A DNA stretch of 64,000 bases from Alnus glutinosa (Eukaryota > Streptophyta > Magnoliopsida > Fagales > Betulaceae), in assembly GCF_958979055.1 (NCBI RefSeq), contig NC_084892.1:25926501-25990500 (forward strand), given 5' to 3'. The notes under the pieces were generated by a model. It was not told the DNA's origin, did not search any database, and saw only the letters and a program-made list of their open reading frames with translations. Shown piece by piece: positions 19,887 to 30,315 of the stretch; position 1 is the first letter of the stretch; each line of letters begins with the position of its first letter. A program made the position numbers and the translations under genes.

Positions 19887-20874
19887 TGCTCCGTTTGTTT
19901 CGACGTAAAATGGTTTTCGTCGTAAAATAGTTTCAGGGAAGTCATTTTTCTGGAAAATATTTTTCGCCGAAAGCATTTTTCGGAGTTTGGCGCGTACAGA
20001 AAATTACAAATATTTTTTATATTTTCATTCAAACATATTAACCTATAAAAATTAATTTTTATTCAAAACATATAAAATAATATAAAAATCATCGATAACG
20101 AGATTCCGTCACTGACCGACAAGATTCTGACCATTTTTACAAATTTTACTTGATTTCGGTTAATACAGTCAGAATTCAAGATAATGGCCGGAATCCGGAC
20201 AGTTTTGTCGGAATCTGGGATGGCTGGATTCCGGCGAAGTGGCCGGATTCCGGCCATCCCGCCGGGTTCCAGCCAGAGAGGCCGGATCTGGCCAGATCCG
20301 GCCGGCATCTGGCCGAAATCCGGCCTCTCTGGCCAGAGCCGGCTGGGATCCGGCCAGAGCAGGCCGGCTCTCTGGCCAGACCGGCCGGATCCCGGCGATC
20401 TGGCCGGATCTGGCCAGATCCGGCCGATCTGGCCAGAGAGCCGGCCGGCTCTGGCCAGAGAGGCCGGCCAGATCGCCGGAATCCGGCCGGTCTGCCCAGA
20501 TCCGGCCAATCCGGCCAGATGGTTGCCGGAATCTGAGCTGACCGGATTCCGGCGAAGGTGGCCGGATTCCGTCGCCAGATTCCGACGACATTATCCGGAT
20601 GTTGTCCGAATTCGATACCGGCAAGATTTCGATGGTGGTCGGCTGCTTAAACGTGAAGGTCGACTGCGTTGTTTAAAATAAATCGACCGCGTCAGACGTC
20701 TTCGGAAAATGATTTACGCTTTTAAAAAGTGTAAATCATTTTCCGAAATTTACTAAGCATTTTTGGTCAAACAGAAATCATTTTCCGGTTGACTATTATT
20801 TTCGCCCCTACCAAACACCGGAAAATACCGAAATCATTTTCCAGAAATTATTTTACGTCGAAACAAACGGAGCA
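19887..20874. mobile_element. Foldback element with CCGG/TGGCCAGA-type core, copy 1
   Basis: Ends are inverted repeats 'tgctccgtttgtttcgacg' and 'cgtcgaaacaaacggagca'. Inner inverted blocks 'ggaaaatgatttacgc' / 'gtaaatcattttccg' are present on the right side. The core (about 20165-20570) is built of CCGGATC, GGCCAGA, CCGGCC and GGATTCCGGC units in both orientations. The long frames on both strands (100 to 165 codons, rich in G, R, P, S and W) are products of this repetition. A second copy in reverse orientation is at 39289-40069. AT-rich flanks give no certain target duplication. Confidence 0.85.
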
Positions 20875-20920
20875 TAAATATAACAGAATAAAATAAAAAC
20901 CAAAAGGGTGGGGGTAGTTA

Positions 20921-21097
20921 AGAGTAATCATAAATGTCATATAAGTGTCTATCAAGTGTTCATCAAAAAATGATGTGGCTTTTAAAATCATCATTTGATC
21001 AAAATCACTATTTGATCAATCACACGCCGTGATTTTAAAAGGCACCTCATTTTTTTAGGATACTTGATGAACACTTATATGACATTTAGAATTACTC
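20921..21097. mobile_element. MITE, family B (Mutator-like), copy 2
   Basis: A 177-bp inverted-repeat element ('gagtaatcataaatgtcat' at the left; inverted 'atgacatttagaattactc' at the right). It has a perfect 9-bp target duplication gggtagtta (20912-20920 and 21098-21106). The interior resembles 9449-9615 ('cttttaaaatca', 'gatgaacactta'). Confidence 0.9.
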
Positions 21098-21106
21098 GGG
21101 TAGTTA

Positions 21107-23097
21107 GGCCACCTTGAAAATGGAACAATGGGTAGCTACCCACAAGCTCTAAGAATGGTTCGGCCACTCCAAAAACAAAATATTATGAGGCAAACCACCC
21201 CCACTACTCCTACCTCATAAAGACTATTACATTAAGAAAATGAATAATTTTATTGAAAATTTAAGAATGTAAAATGAAATAGCCATTTTATTAGTTATTT
21301 CTCAATTTAAGGAATAGTCATTTCCTCAAAGGCAATGAGAATGGTTATTCCAAATTTTAGATCATTATCATATACTCTAACAGTAAGTTCGCATGAAAGA
21401 ATAACAAAATTTTGACTTCTAGCATTGCATCCATATGCAAGTGTATGTCGCATGTGTCTCAACCTCACCGTAAAGCTCAATCATCTTTGCTAAATAAGAA
21501 ATTGCGAACTTAGTCATTTAAATTATATTTCACTTGTAGAGTCATGATTTGAATTTAATATGCTCTAATAACATGTTAAATCGCCAGTTATCTCAAAAAA
21601 TTATATTAATAAAAAATTGTGGACTTAATTATTTAAATTAATACTCTAAAAATATGCAATTGCAATGGAAAATGGTTTAAATAACTTGTAATTAATTTGC
21701 CCTCTAAAACTGTCTATTTCTTCTTTTCTGTGCATTCACCCTTTGGACTTTTGGAATTGCTAGCAATGCAAACGCTTCCATTATTTGAGCGTTGGACCGC
21801 TAAGTTTCAATTACAATGTTTGTTTTTTTACCATTTCTCCACTTTTTAGAATTTTTCCTTTCCTCTTTTTTTTTGCCTTCTTCTTTTTCTTTTTTTTTCT
21901 TTTTTTTTTTTGTCTCGTTTGAAAAATTTTTATTTTGCATAAATTTTGAAATTTAAACCCAAAGCTCCAAAAAAAAAATAGTTCACGCCTAGAAAATGTT
22001 AAATCACCATTTAAAATAAGATTATTTAATTAAAATATGTGGTAAATAATCGAGTTAAGGTTCGAACTCAGGACCTTTGACTTTAATACCATGTTAAATC
22101 ATCATTTGTCCTAAAAACTTAGACTAAGAGAAATAGATGAATTTAATTATTTAATCAATACTTCAACAAAAAATGGATCACATCCTGATGCAAGGTTGAG
22201 AATTTCTTTCTCATTATCCAATTCAAATTTTGTCTAGTTTTGGAACATTCTGCTATTCGGGAGAACGGGGTGAATTCATGATTATCATATTTCACGCTGA
22301 TTAGTGACGATGTCGAAGTTTTTGGGCAATCAGTGGCTTAGGACGGCACTCCTTGAGTACGTAGTGCAAGAGTTCGAGGTTCTTGACGACGTTGTAAACG
22401 TCAGGTTGTTTGTGGTGGTGAAGTTTTGGATTACAGTGATTATTGTTATGGACCTAATCATGGTTAATGTATTTAATTAGTAGTAGTAGAAGTAATGTGT
22501 TTAGTAGTTGTGAATTACGTAATTGGGGTTAATTGCTTATGGGCAGTTATGCAAATGCTTTTCTATAACCTCTTCATTTCCTTAAATATAGGAAAAATCA
22601 CAAAAAAATAAAAAATAAAAATAAAAATAAAAATGAATTACAAAAAGTGACAAGCAGTAGCTTTCATATTGCTTCCCTAAACATTGGAAATGTTACAATG
22701 CTATCCAATGTATTAGGTAGTGCTTTAGCTTTCATGTACATTATTTTAACATAAAGTATCTCTCTTATCTCTGATCATCTCTTGGACTTTCATTGAGATT
22801 TTGTAAAAAATGTGAGGGTTGGTAGGGAACTTATAGTTTGTAAAAATATAATATTTTAATGGTATAGGGAAAGATAAGGAAAGCAATTGTAAATTATATT
22901 TGGATAAGGAAACAAAAAGTAATTTTGTTCCTTAAATTTAGAAAAAATCAAAACGAAAGTGCTGCTAGTGCTCTTAATGGGCAGTTGTCTTGAGAGAAGT
23001 TAAGTGCTATTAGGTCTCAACCGTAGAAGTTATCATATATTGTGGGCAGTAGCGAAACTGTGTTATATTGTGGGTAGTAGCGATACTGTATTTAAAA
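21107..23097. other. Intergenic, no gene seen; dispersed repeat relics
   Basis: AT-rich. Two diverged related stretches (about 21535-21660 and 21990-22170) share 'catgttaaatc' and 'ttaattatttaa' and resemble a dispersed repeat common in plants. 21110-21200 has GGTTCGGCCACTCC-like motifs as in the GGTGGTTCG array at 40.6 kb. Long T-runs are at 21850-21915. Confidence 0.5.
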
Positions 23098-23787
23098 CTT
23101 GTTTAGTATTCTAATGAAGAGAAGAGAAGTATTTGCATCTATAGTTGTGAGCTTAGAGCATTTCCTTCCGATTATGTATATCTCAATTTAAAATAGCTAA
23201 TCAAAACTTACTTTATCTGGTTTAGCTAATGAGTTTTAAAAGGCATTCTCTATCCGATTATCTAAATTTTCTTCTATTTTATTAAAATAAGCATTTTTAC
23301 AATTAAATATTCTTTTAATTGTAAAAGAAGACAAAAGGTGAAAGAAAAATGTGAAATAAAAAGGTGAAATAAAAACAAAAGGCGAAAGAAAAACAATAAA
23401 ATAATTTTAGATATGTGAATAGATTTCTCATCTATTCACAAATGGATGAAAAATCTATTTTAGCTTTTGTTTAAATAATACAATGGAGTGGGTAATTGAG
23501 GTTTTTGTTATCTATTCTAGCCTAAAGGTGAAAATATATAATTAGATGAGAATGCACTTATAGTCGTGTGCTAGATGAAGGATTGGCCATTTGAAGTGTC
23601 AAAATGTTTCTTTATTGCTTTTTATTTACAATTTAACACTCTCAAATACCTAGGCTAATTACAAGTTGAAAATACTAAATGGAAACACTAAAATTGATAT
23701 CAATTTGAAAGTTTTGGTGTTGATTGCAAGTTTAAAACTAATGAGACCAAATTGGCCCCAACATTAAAACTGGAGGCGTTAAGATAC

Positions 23788-24143
23788 TGTTAGACAATAC
23801 CCCTTCAATAGCTCCATCGAATCATGAAGACCAAATCAGATCATCAAATCAGGAAAGACAAATCCCACTAATCACTCACGACAGGAACCAAATCACTTAA
23901 GCTAGGAAACTATCTCAATCACCGTATGTCATGCACTCTACAAGGAAACTCACGCTGCTACCAAATACCATGCAAACCAAGATGGCAACTCCAAGTCTAC
24001 AAGGGAACTCAATCTCATTCTAACGTTATTATTTCTACTATAGACAGCTTGTCTCCAACGTTCATATTTCTGTGTATAAATATTGTAAAACTCATTGTGA
24101 ATAATATCAAGCATTCTTTGTATTCCTTTTTCAAGCTCTTTCA
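23788..24143 (+). repeat. 5' LTR of the copia element
   Basis: 356 bp. Contains 'tgtataaatattg' (24073-24085) as a TATA-like region. Confidence 0.95.
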
Positions 24144-24194
24144 TGGTATCAAAGCATCCCTAAAGTTCACGCTATTTTTTTTTTCTCTGATCCT

Positions 24195-27100
24195 ATGGCA
24201 TCCTCCTCTTCCGCTACCACTTATGTGTTCCCTAACCTTACTCCTTTGGTTTCCCTTAAGCTTGAGGGTCCAAACTACATCACATGGTCTTTTACAATCA
24301 TTCCCATACTGAAAAGCCATGACCTAATGGGTGTCGTTGATGGATCCGAACCATGCCCACCTCAATTCCTTCCTTCTACTGCTAATAAGGAAGAAGCATC
24401 CGTGAATCCTGCCTTTTCCCTTTGGGTTAAGAAGGATCAATTTATCCTCAATTGGATAAACATTACACTGGCTAAAAGTGTTCTCTCCACCATCTATGGT
24501 CTCCAGACCTCTCATCAAGTTTGAAAGTTTCTGGCCACCAAGTTTGCATCTCCATCTCGCACCCGGATTGCTCAACTTCGTCGACAACTGCAAACTCTAC
24601 AACAAGGCTCAAAATCTTGTGCCGAATATGTGAATTTTGCCAAACTTTTGGCTCATCAACTTGCCACAGTAGGGAAGGCTATTGATGACGATGAACTAAT
24701 CACCTACATCCTAGGTGGCCTACATCCCTCTTTTAATCCGTTTGTGGTCTCTCTCTCTCCCTTGCTACTAGGGACTCTTCTCTCACTGTTGAAGACTTCC
24801 TTACAGAACTACTGTCCATTGAACAGCTCATTGAAAACCAACATCAATCCATTGGCTCCGACCCCTCTGTAGCACTGCTCACTCACAAGTCATCCTCCAA
24901 TTCTTTCCCAAGAAAGAATCGACCTCCGCCTCGCCCCAATAACACTCGGCGCTTCCCTACTTCGTTCCAGACCCTAACCCGGGCTCTTGCACCACGACAA
25001 TTCTCTCCCCACAATCCCAGCAATCGCCAGGCTTCTCCTGCTCCCCGGTACTCTCCCTGCCAGATTTGTGGAAAAACGAGCCACCGTGCCTTGGACTGCT
25101 TCCACCGGATGGACTACGCGTACCATGGGCGTCATCCTCCTGCCCAACTTGCAGCCATGGTGGCTCACAATTCTGACCAACCAGAGGACTCCACCTGGTA
25201 TGCCGACAGTGGCACCAATCACCACCGAACACCTGCACTGGAGAATCTCAACATCCATGAGCCTTACACTAGCTCCGACACCATTGCAGTTGGCAATGGC
25301 TTAAGTTTGCAAATCACCAACACTGGTTCCTTAACTTTCAATACACCTACTGCAAAGTTGCATATGTCCCATGTATTTCACTGTCCTCAAGCACTTGCAA
25401 ATCTCTTGTCCATTAATCAATTCTGCAAGGATAATCACTGTTTTTTTATACTAACTGACTCTCACTATTTTATTAAGGACAAACTCACGAGTCTAACCCT
25501 CCTGAAGGGCAAGAGTGAAGGAGGCCTTTATCCCATCAACACTTCCAAGGTTGTTCTCCCCAAAACACGGCTGCTCAGTGCCTTGCTTGGTGTGAAGACC
25601 TCTATCAGTGTCTGGCATTCCCGCCTTGGCCATCCTTCCTCCTCTATCGTTCATGGTCTTTTGAATAAACACCACTTACCCTTCACTGGGTCCTTTTCCA
25701 ATAAAGAAGTGTGTGAACCTTGTTAGCTAGCTAAGAGCAAGCAGCTCCCATTTCCCTCTTCTTCTCGTGTATCCACTGCACCTTTACAGTTAATACACAC
25801 CGATGTCTGGTGCTCCCCGATTGTATCATTAAGTGGCTTTCGCTACTATGTTATTTTTATTGATGATTATTCAAGATATTCATGGTTATACCCTTTATCT
25901 CTAAAGTCTGATGTGTATGTTATGTTTCTGAAATTTAAATCCTTCGTAGAAAATCAATTTTCTTGCAGTATTAAACAATTACAGTCTAATGGGGGTGGTG
26001 AGTTTCTTTCTAAGCAATTCACTTCCTTTCTTGAAACTAATGGAATTTTTCATCGCATCAGCTGTCCATATACAACTCAACAGAACGGACTAGCCGAACG
26101 TAAACATCGCCATGTCGTGGAGATGGGACTCTCGTTACTTGCACAGTCTGGCCTTCCTCAAACCTACTGGGTGAAATCATTCCTCACGGCTGCCTTCCTT
26201 ATCAACAAGCTGCCAACTCCACTACTGCAGAATTGCTCTCCCTATTTTATGCTTTTTAAACAAAACCCCGATTACTCCTTGCTTCGCTCCTTTGGTTGTT
26301 TATGTTATCCTCTATTACGCCCTTATACTTCTAACAAATTGGTGTTTCGCAGCAAAAGGTGCATCTTCTTGGGCTATGGCATGCACTACAAAGGATATCG
26401 ATGCCTTGATCCCCTCTCCAACAAAGTCATCATCACCAGATATGTGGTGTTCGACGAATCCACCTTCCCTGCCAAGCTAGCCCCATCCGTCTCCCCTGCT
26501 GCCCCCTCCCCTGCCCCTGGCCCTATCCTCATCCCAGCTGAAGCTATTCCCCATACCCTTCATGACAGCTCACCTCCCCCCCTCCCCACCCCGGCTCCCC
26601 CATCCACGTTGGATCCCCCTTCTCCTTCTTCCCCGCCCTCCCCTTCCCTCTTCCCCTGGTCCCCCTACTTCCTCCCCACCACCGGCTGCCTTGCCCTCAC
26701 CTCTTTCTCCACCTTTAGTTACACTCCCGGCTTCCTTACCTCCAGCCCTCCCCTCCCCTACTTCTGATCCACTCCCTATGGTCACCCGTTCCAAAACCGG
26801 TTCCCTAAAGCCTAAAGACTTCTCAGACTACAAACTCTTTTACTCTACCCGTTATCCTCTTAAGGCACTTTCAACGATGGTCACTCCTCTTGAGCCTTCC
26901 TGTTATTCTCAGGCTGTATACTCCCCGAACTAGCGGGCTACTATGGGCCTTGAATTTGATGCCCTCCTTGCCAATGGTACCTGGACTCTCTGCCCCCGCC
27001 CCCGGCACCACAACATCGTCCGCAACAAATGGGTCTATAAAGTTAAGCATCGACAAAACAACACAGTTGAGCGGTTCAAAGCCCGTCTCGTTGCCAAAGG

Positions 27101-28378
27101 CTTCGATCAGCGAAGTGGTATTAACTTCACTGAGACTTTCAGCCCGGTTTTCAAATCAACTACCATCCGTGTGGTTCTCGCCATTGCTGTTCACTTCAAT
27201 TGGTGCATCCGTCAGCTCGAAGTTTCAAATGCCTTCCTCCACGGCCACTTAACCAAAGATGTGTTCATGGAGCAACCCCGTGGTTTTGTGGACCCTGCTC
27301 ACCCTCACCATGTCTGCAAATTACATAAGGCCATTTATGGCCTCAAACAGGCACCAAGGCCTGGTTCACCCACCTCTCTCAAGCCCTCTTTGATCTCAGT
27401 TTTCACTCATCCTCAGTTGACACCTCTCTCTTTATTTATTATCATTCTAATGTTACTTTGTATCTACTGGTGTATGTAGATGACATCCTACTCACTGGCA
27501 TTGACTCTGCTGCCCTACACTCCATCATAGCCCAGCTTCAATCTGTGTTTGCTATGAAGGACCTTGGCGACCTCTGATTTTTTCTCGGCATGCAGGCACA
27601 TCGTGACTCCCATGGCCTCCACATTCGGCAATCCAAGTACATCATTGACCTTCTTCACAAATCCTCAATGGCAGGTGCCAAACCGTATGCTGCACCCACT
27701 GTCTCGAGCTCCAAGCTCTCGGCCTCTGCAGGTGATCCACTATCCGAGTCCGACACTAGTACTTATCGCCAAGTTATAGGTGCCTTGCACTATTGCACCA
27801 TCACTCGCCCGGACATTGCATACTCTGTCAACCAGTTATGCCAGTTCATGCACTCTCCTTCCTTCGCCCACTAGGTTGCTGCCAAACGTGTGTTGCACTA
27901 TCTCAAAGGCAGCGTGGATCACGGCCTTCAGTTTCACAAAGGCTCCCTCAACCTTGAGGCCTTTTGTGACGCTGATTGGGCTGGCGATCCTGATAGCCAT
28001 CGCTCGACCACTGGCTTCGGCGTCTTCCTCAGCCCCTGCCTTGTCTCATGGTGTGCCAAGAAGCAACCAGTTGTCGCCCGTTCAAGCACAGAGGCGGAAT
28101 ACCGCACCCTGGCGACCGTCACCACTAAAGTCTACTGGCTCCGCATGCTCCTCAAAGACCTTCGTCTCTCTCTCCTTGTCCTGCCTACGATTTGGTGTGA
28201 CAACATTAGTGCTCTTGCTCTCGCCTCCAACCCGGTTTATCACGCCCGTACCAAGCATGTCGAAGTCGACTACCACTTCGTTCGCAAAAAGGTGGTCAAC
28301 AAAGATGTTCTCGTCAAATTCATCTCCACTCACAATCAGCTAGCCGATAACTTCACCAAAGGCTTGACTTCCGCTTAG
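24195..28378 (+). pseudogene. Copia gag-pol, multiply broken
   Basis: Gag starts at 24195 (MASSSSATTYVFPNLTPLVS). A CCHC zinc knuckle (CQICGKTSHRALDC) is at 25058-25099. Next come a protease site (DSGT, near 25204), the GAG-pre-integrase HHCC region (to about 25726), the integrase core, RT with YVDD at 27473-27484, and RNase H ending at the stop at 28376. Breaks: TGA at 24522, frameshift in a CT-run near 24755, TAG at 25724, frameshift between 26460 and 26760, TAG at 26931, frameshift near 27356, TGA at 27575, TAG at 27872. The integrase residue expected to be the second catalytic Asp is Asn (AAT at 25988-25990). The RT motif A aspartate is Glu (QLEVSNAFLHG; GAA at 27219-27221). The element is therefore dead by itself. 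Confidence 0.93.
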
Positions 28379-28439
28379 TTTTGCCTTCTCCGGACCAAGC
28401 TCAAGGTTCTCTCCGCACCACCTTCAGCTTGCGAGGGGT

Positions 28440-28795
28440 TGTTAGACAATACCCCTTCAATAGCTCCATCGAATCATGAAGACCAAATCAGATCATCAAA
28501 TCAGGAAAGACAAATCCCACTAATCATTCACGACAGGAACCAAATCACTTAAGCTAGGAAACTATCTCAATCACCGTATATCATGCACTCGACAAGGAAA
28601 CTCACGCTGCTACCAAATACCATGCAAACCAAGATGGCAACTCCAAGTCTACAAGGGAACTCAATCTCATTCTAACGTTATTATTTCTACTATAGACAGC
28701 TTGTCTCCAACGTTCATATTTCTGTGTATAAATATTGTAAAACTCATTGTGAATAATATCAAGCATTCTTTGTATTCCTATTTCAAGCTCTTTCA
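28440..28795 (+). repeat. 3' LTR of the copia element
   Basis: 356 bp, four differences from the 5' LTR (around positions 89, 142, 152 and 339 of the LTR). Confidence 0.95.
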
Positions 28796-28940
28796 GATAC
28801 AACCACGAATTATGATCTTCTTAAATTATTTGTTTGAATTTGAAAAATTTTGAGTAGGTGATCGTAAGAGATCACTTATGGAACCCACCTGATTGGATAA
28901 GTGGTTGGACAGTCCAATTTTTTTATTTGGTCAGATAAGT

Positions 28941-29471
28941 AATCTCTCACAATCACTTGCATAAATTCTCTTAAATTCAATCCAATAATTTAAGATAATC
29001 CTACTCTACCGCCACATGGTCACAACTTTCTCATTGAGTGGGCAAACATAGGTTGGCAAGTGAAATTCCTCTCGGTAAAGCTGTCCGTGCGTATAAAATA
29101 TAAATCACCCATTGTATGATATTATATGGGATTCTAAATCTCAGCCGAAAAAAAATAATGCATATCAAATTACGTTTACATATTTACAAACGACAAAGAG
29201 ATTAATAAACGACAAGACAAGGACCTGAACCAGCCCGTGTCTTATGGCCATTAAAATTCTGTTGACTAAGGTCTGTTTTACGTTTATTAATTAGTGAGGC
29301 AAACTTAAATATGCCAAAACCAAATTAATTGTTCTTCATAATTGATGAGCAGAGGAGTACGTACATATATATCCAATATCCATCCATCTATTTAGTGTTC
29401 AATTATCCTCCAGAAAGGAAACTCACTTGTATTCAGGAAAACATAAAATGGATCAAAAATCAAGATCCAAA
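28941..29471. other. Intergenic / 3' region of the USP gene
   Basis: No other gene seen. The part next to 29472 is presumably the 3' UTR of the minus-strand USP gene. No clear polyadenylation signal was singled out. Confidence 0.5.
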
Positions 29472-30315
29472 TTACTGGGCAGAGCTTGAATCCTTGACGA
29501 TGGTCACAGGGCAAGAAGCATGCACGATCACGTAGTTGCTCACACTCCCAAGCAGAATCCTGTTGCACAAAGGCACAATTACAATCACCCAGAAGAACAC
29601 GATTGATATTTTGATTAGAGAAAAATTCAATCTTTTACCTTCGAATGGCACTAAGCCCCCTGCTTCCCATTACCAGAGAGTCCAGCTTCAGATCTTCAAC
29701 AGCATCTACAAGCTTTTCCCTCGGATCTCCCCAGAACAGTTTCGTCAGAATGTTCACCTAAAAATCACATTCATACCGCCCAATAAAAGGCATAAAAATT
29801 CATCAAATCCACAGAGACATTATCAGAAACATACTATTTAACAAGAACAGAGAAAAACTCAAAAGAGACTCTAGAGAGAGAGAGAGAGAGCAAAAAACCT
29901 CTTTTTGTCTCGCAGCAGTGTCAAGCGTATCAAGAACTTCAATATCAGTCTTGACGCCGTACTTCTTCATAACTTCGGGCTCTCTGAACTCAATCAAAGG
30001 AATAAGAGCTACAAAATCCCATATCAAATTTCAGATCAGATCGAAGCCAGTAAACAGACCATGATCTTGATTATTATATTACTACAAGTAATCATTAAAA
30101 AAAAAAAAAAAAAAAAAAAGTAAATGAAATTGAGACTTACGAGAGCCAGATTTGGTCCAAAGCTGGCCACGAGACTCATCGGGGGTGTTGGGGTTGATGT
30201 GGATGATGAAAAGGGTATCACCTTTGTCGGCCAAATTATCTATAGCCCATTTCAGAGCGTTCTTGCTGCTCTTTGAGAAGTCCATAGCCACACCAATTTT
30301 CCTATCCTTTCCCAT
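29472..30315 (-). CDS. Universal stress protein (UspA-domain), four exons
   Basis: Small soluble nucleotide-binding stress protein, 163 aa, a single Usp domain. Exons on the minus strand are 30315-30141, 30008-29899, 29757-29639 and 29559-29472. All three introns are GT-AG and the phases agree. The protein begins [20 protein letters not shown], with the conserved acidic Asp after the first strand, and continues with [20 protein letters not shown]. The ATP-binding signature G-2x-G-9x-G-S is complete (Gly126, Gly129, Gly139, Ser140: [15 protein letters not shown]), followed by the final strand [18 protein letters not shown]. The ATP-binding type is therefore predicted. Intron 2 has a (GA)n tract (29873-29891) and intron 1 a long A-run on the plus strand. 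Plant genomes hold dozens of such genes, so exact orthology is open. Confidence 0.95.

Larger units (their letters stand above)
23788..28795 (+). mobile_element. Complete Ty1/copia LTR retrotransposon (5008 bp)
   Basis: Two 356-bp LTRs at 23788-24143 and 28440-28795, each TG...CA, differ at four positions by my reading. The 5-bp target duplication gatac is at 23783-23787 and 28796-28800, and the paralogous empty site is at 16948-16952. A primer-binding site complementary to initiator Met-tRNA (tggtatcaaagc) starts right after the 5' LTR at 24144. A purine-rich tract (gcgagggg) precedes the 3' LTR. Domain order gag, protease, integrase, RT, RNase H identifies copia rather than gypsy. Confidence 0.97.
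23098..28940 (+). repeat. Duplicated segment B, carrying the copia insertion
   Basis: Homologous to 16475-17095 on both sides of the retrotransposon (23098-23787 and 28796-28940). Continuity of this homology across the element gives an independent proof of its exact boundaries. Confidence 0.85.

Noticed and set aside
20063-20681. Five overlapping frames of 100-165 codons in the CCGG core
   Set aside because: Same cause: reiterated CCGGATC and GGCCAGA units lack stop codons in most frames. The composition is not protein-like and the diverged copy at 39.5 kb does not keep the frames.
22041-22080. tRNA-like 'ggttcgaactcagg' B-box resemblance
   Set aside because: No cloverleaf or A-box at the right distance. 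The stretch belongs to a dispersed repeat relic.
26570-26794. Minus-strand frame and C-rich low-complexity region
   Set aside because: It is the antisense of the Pro/Ser-rich linker between integrase and RT in the copia element.
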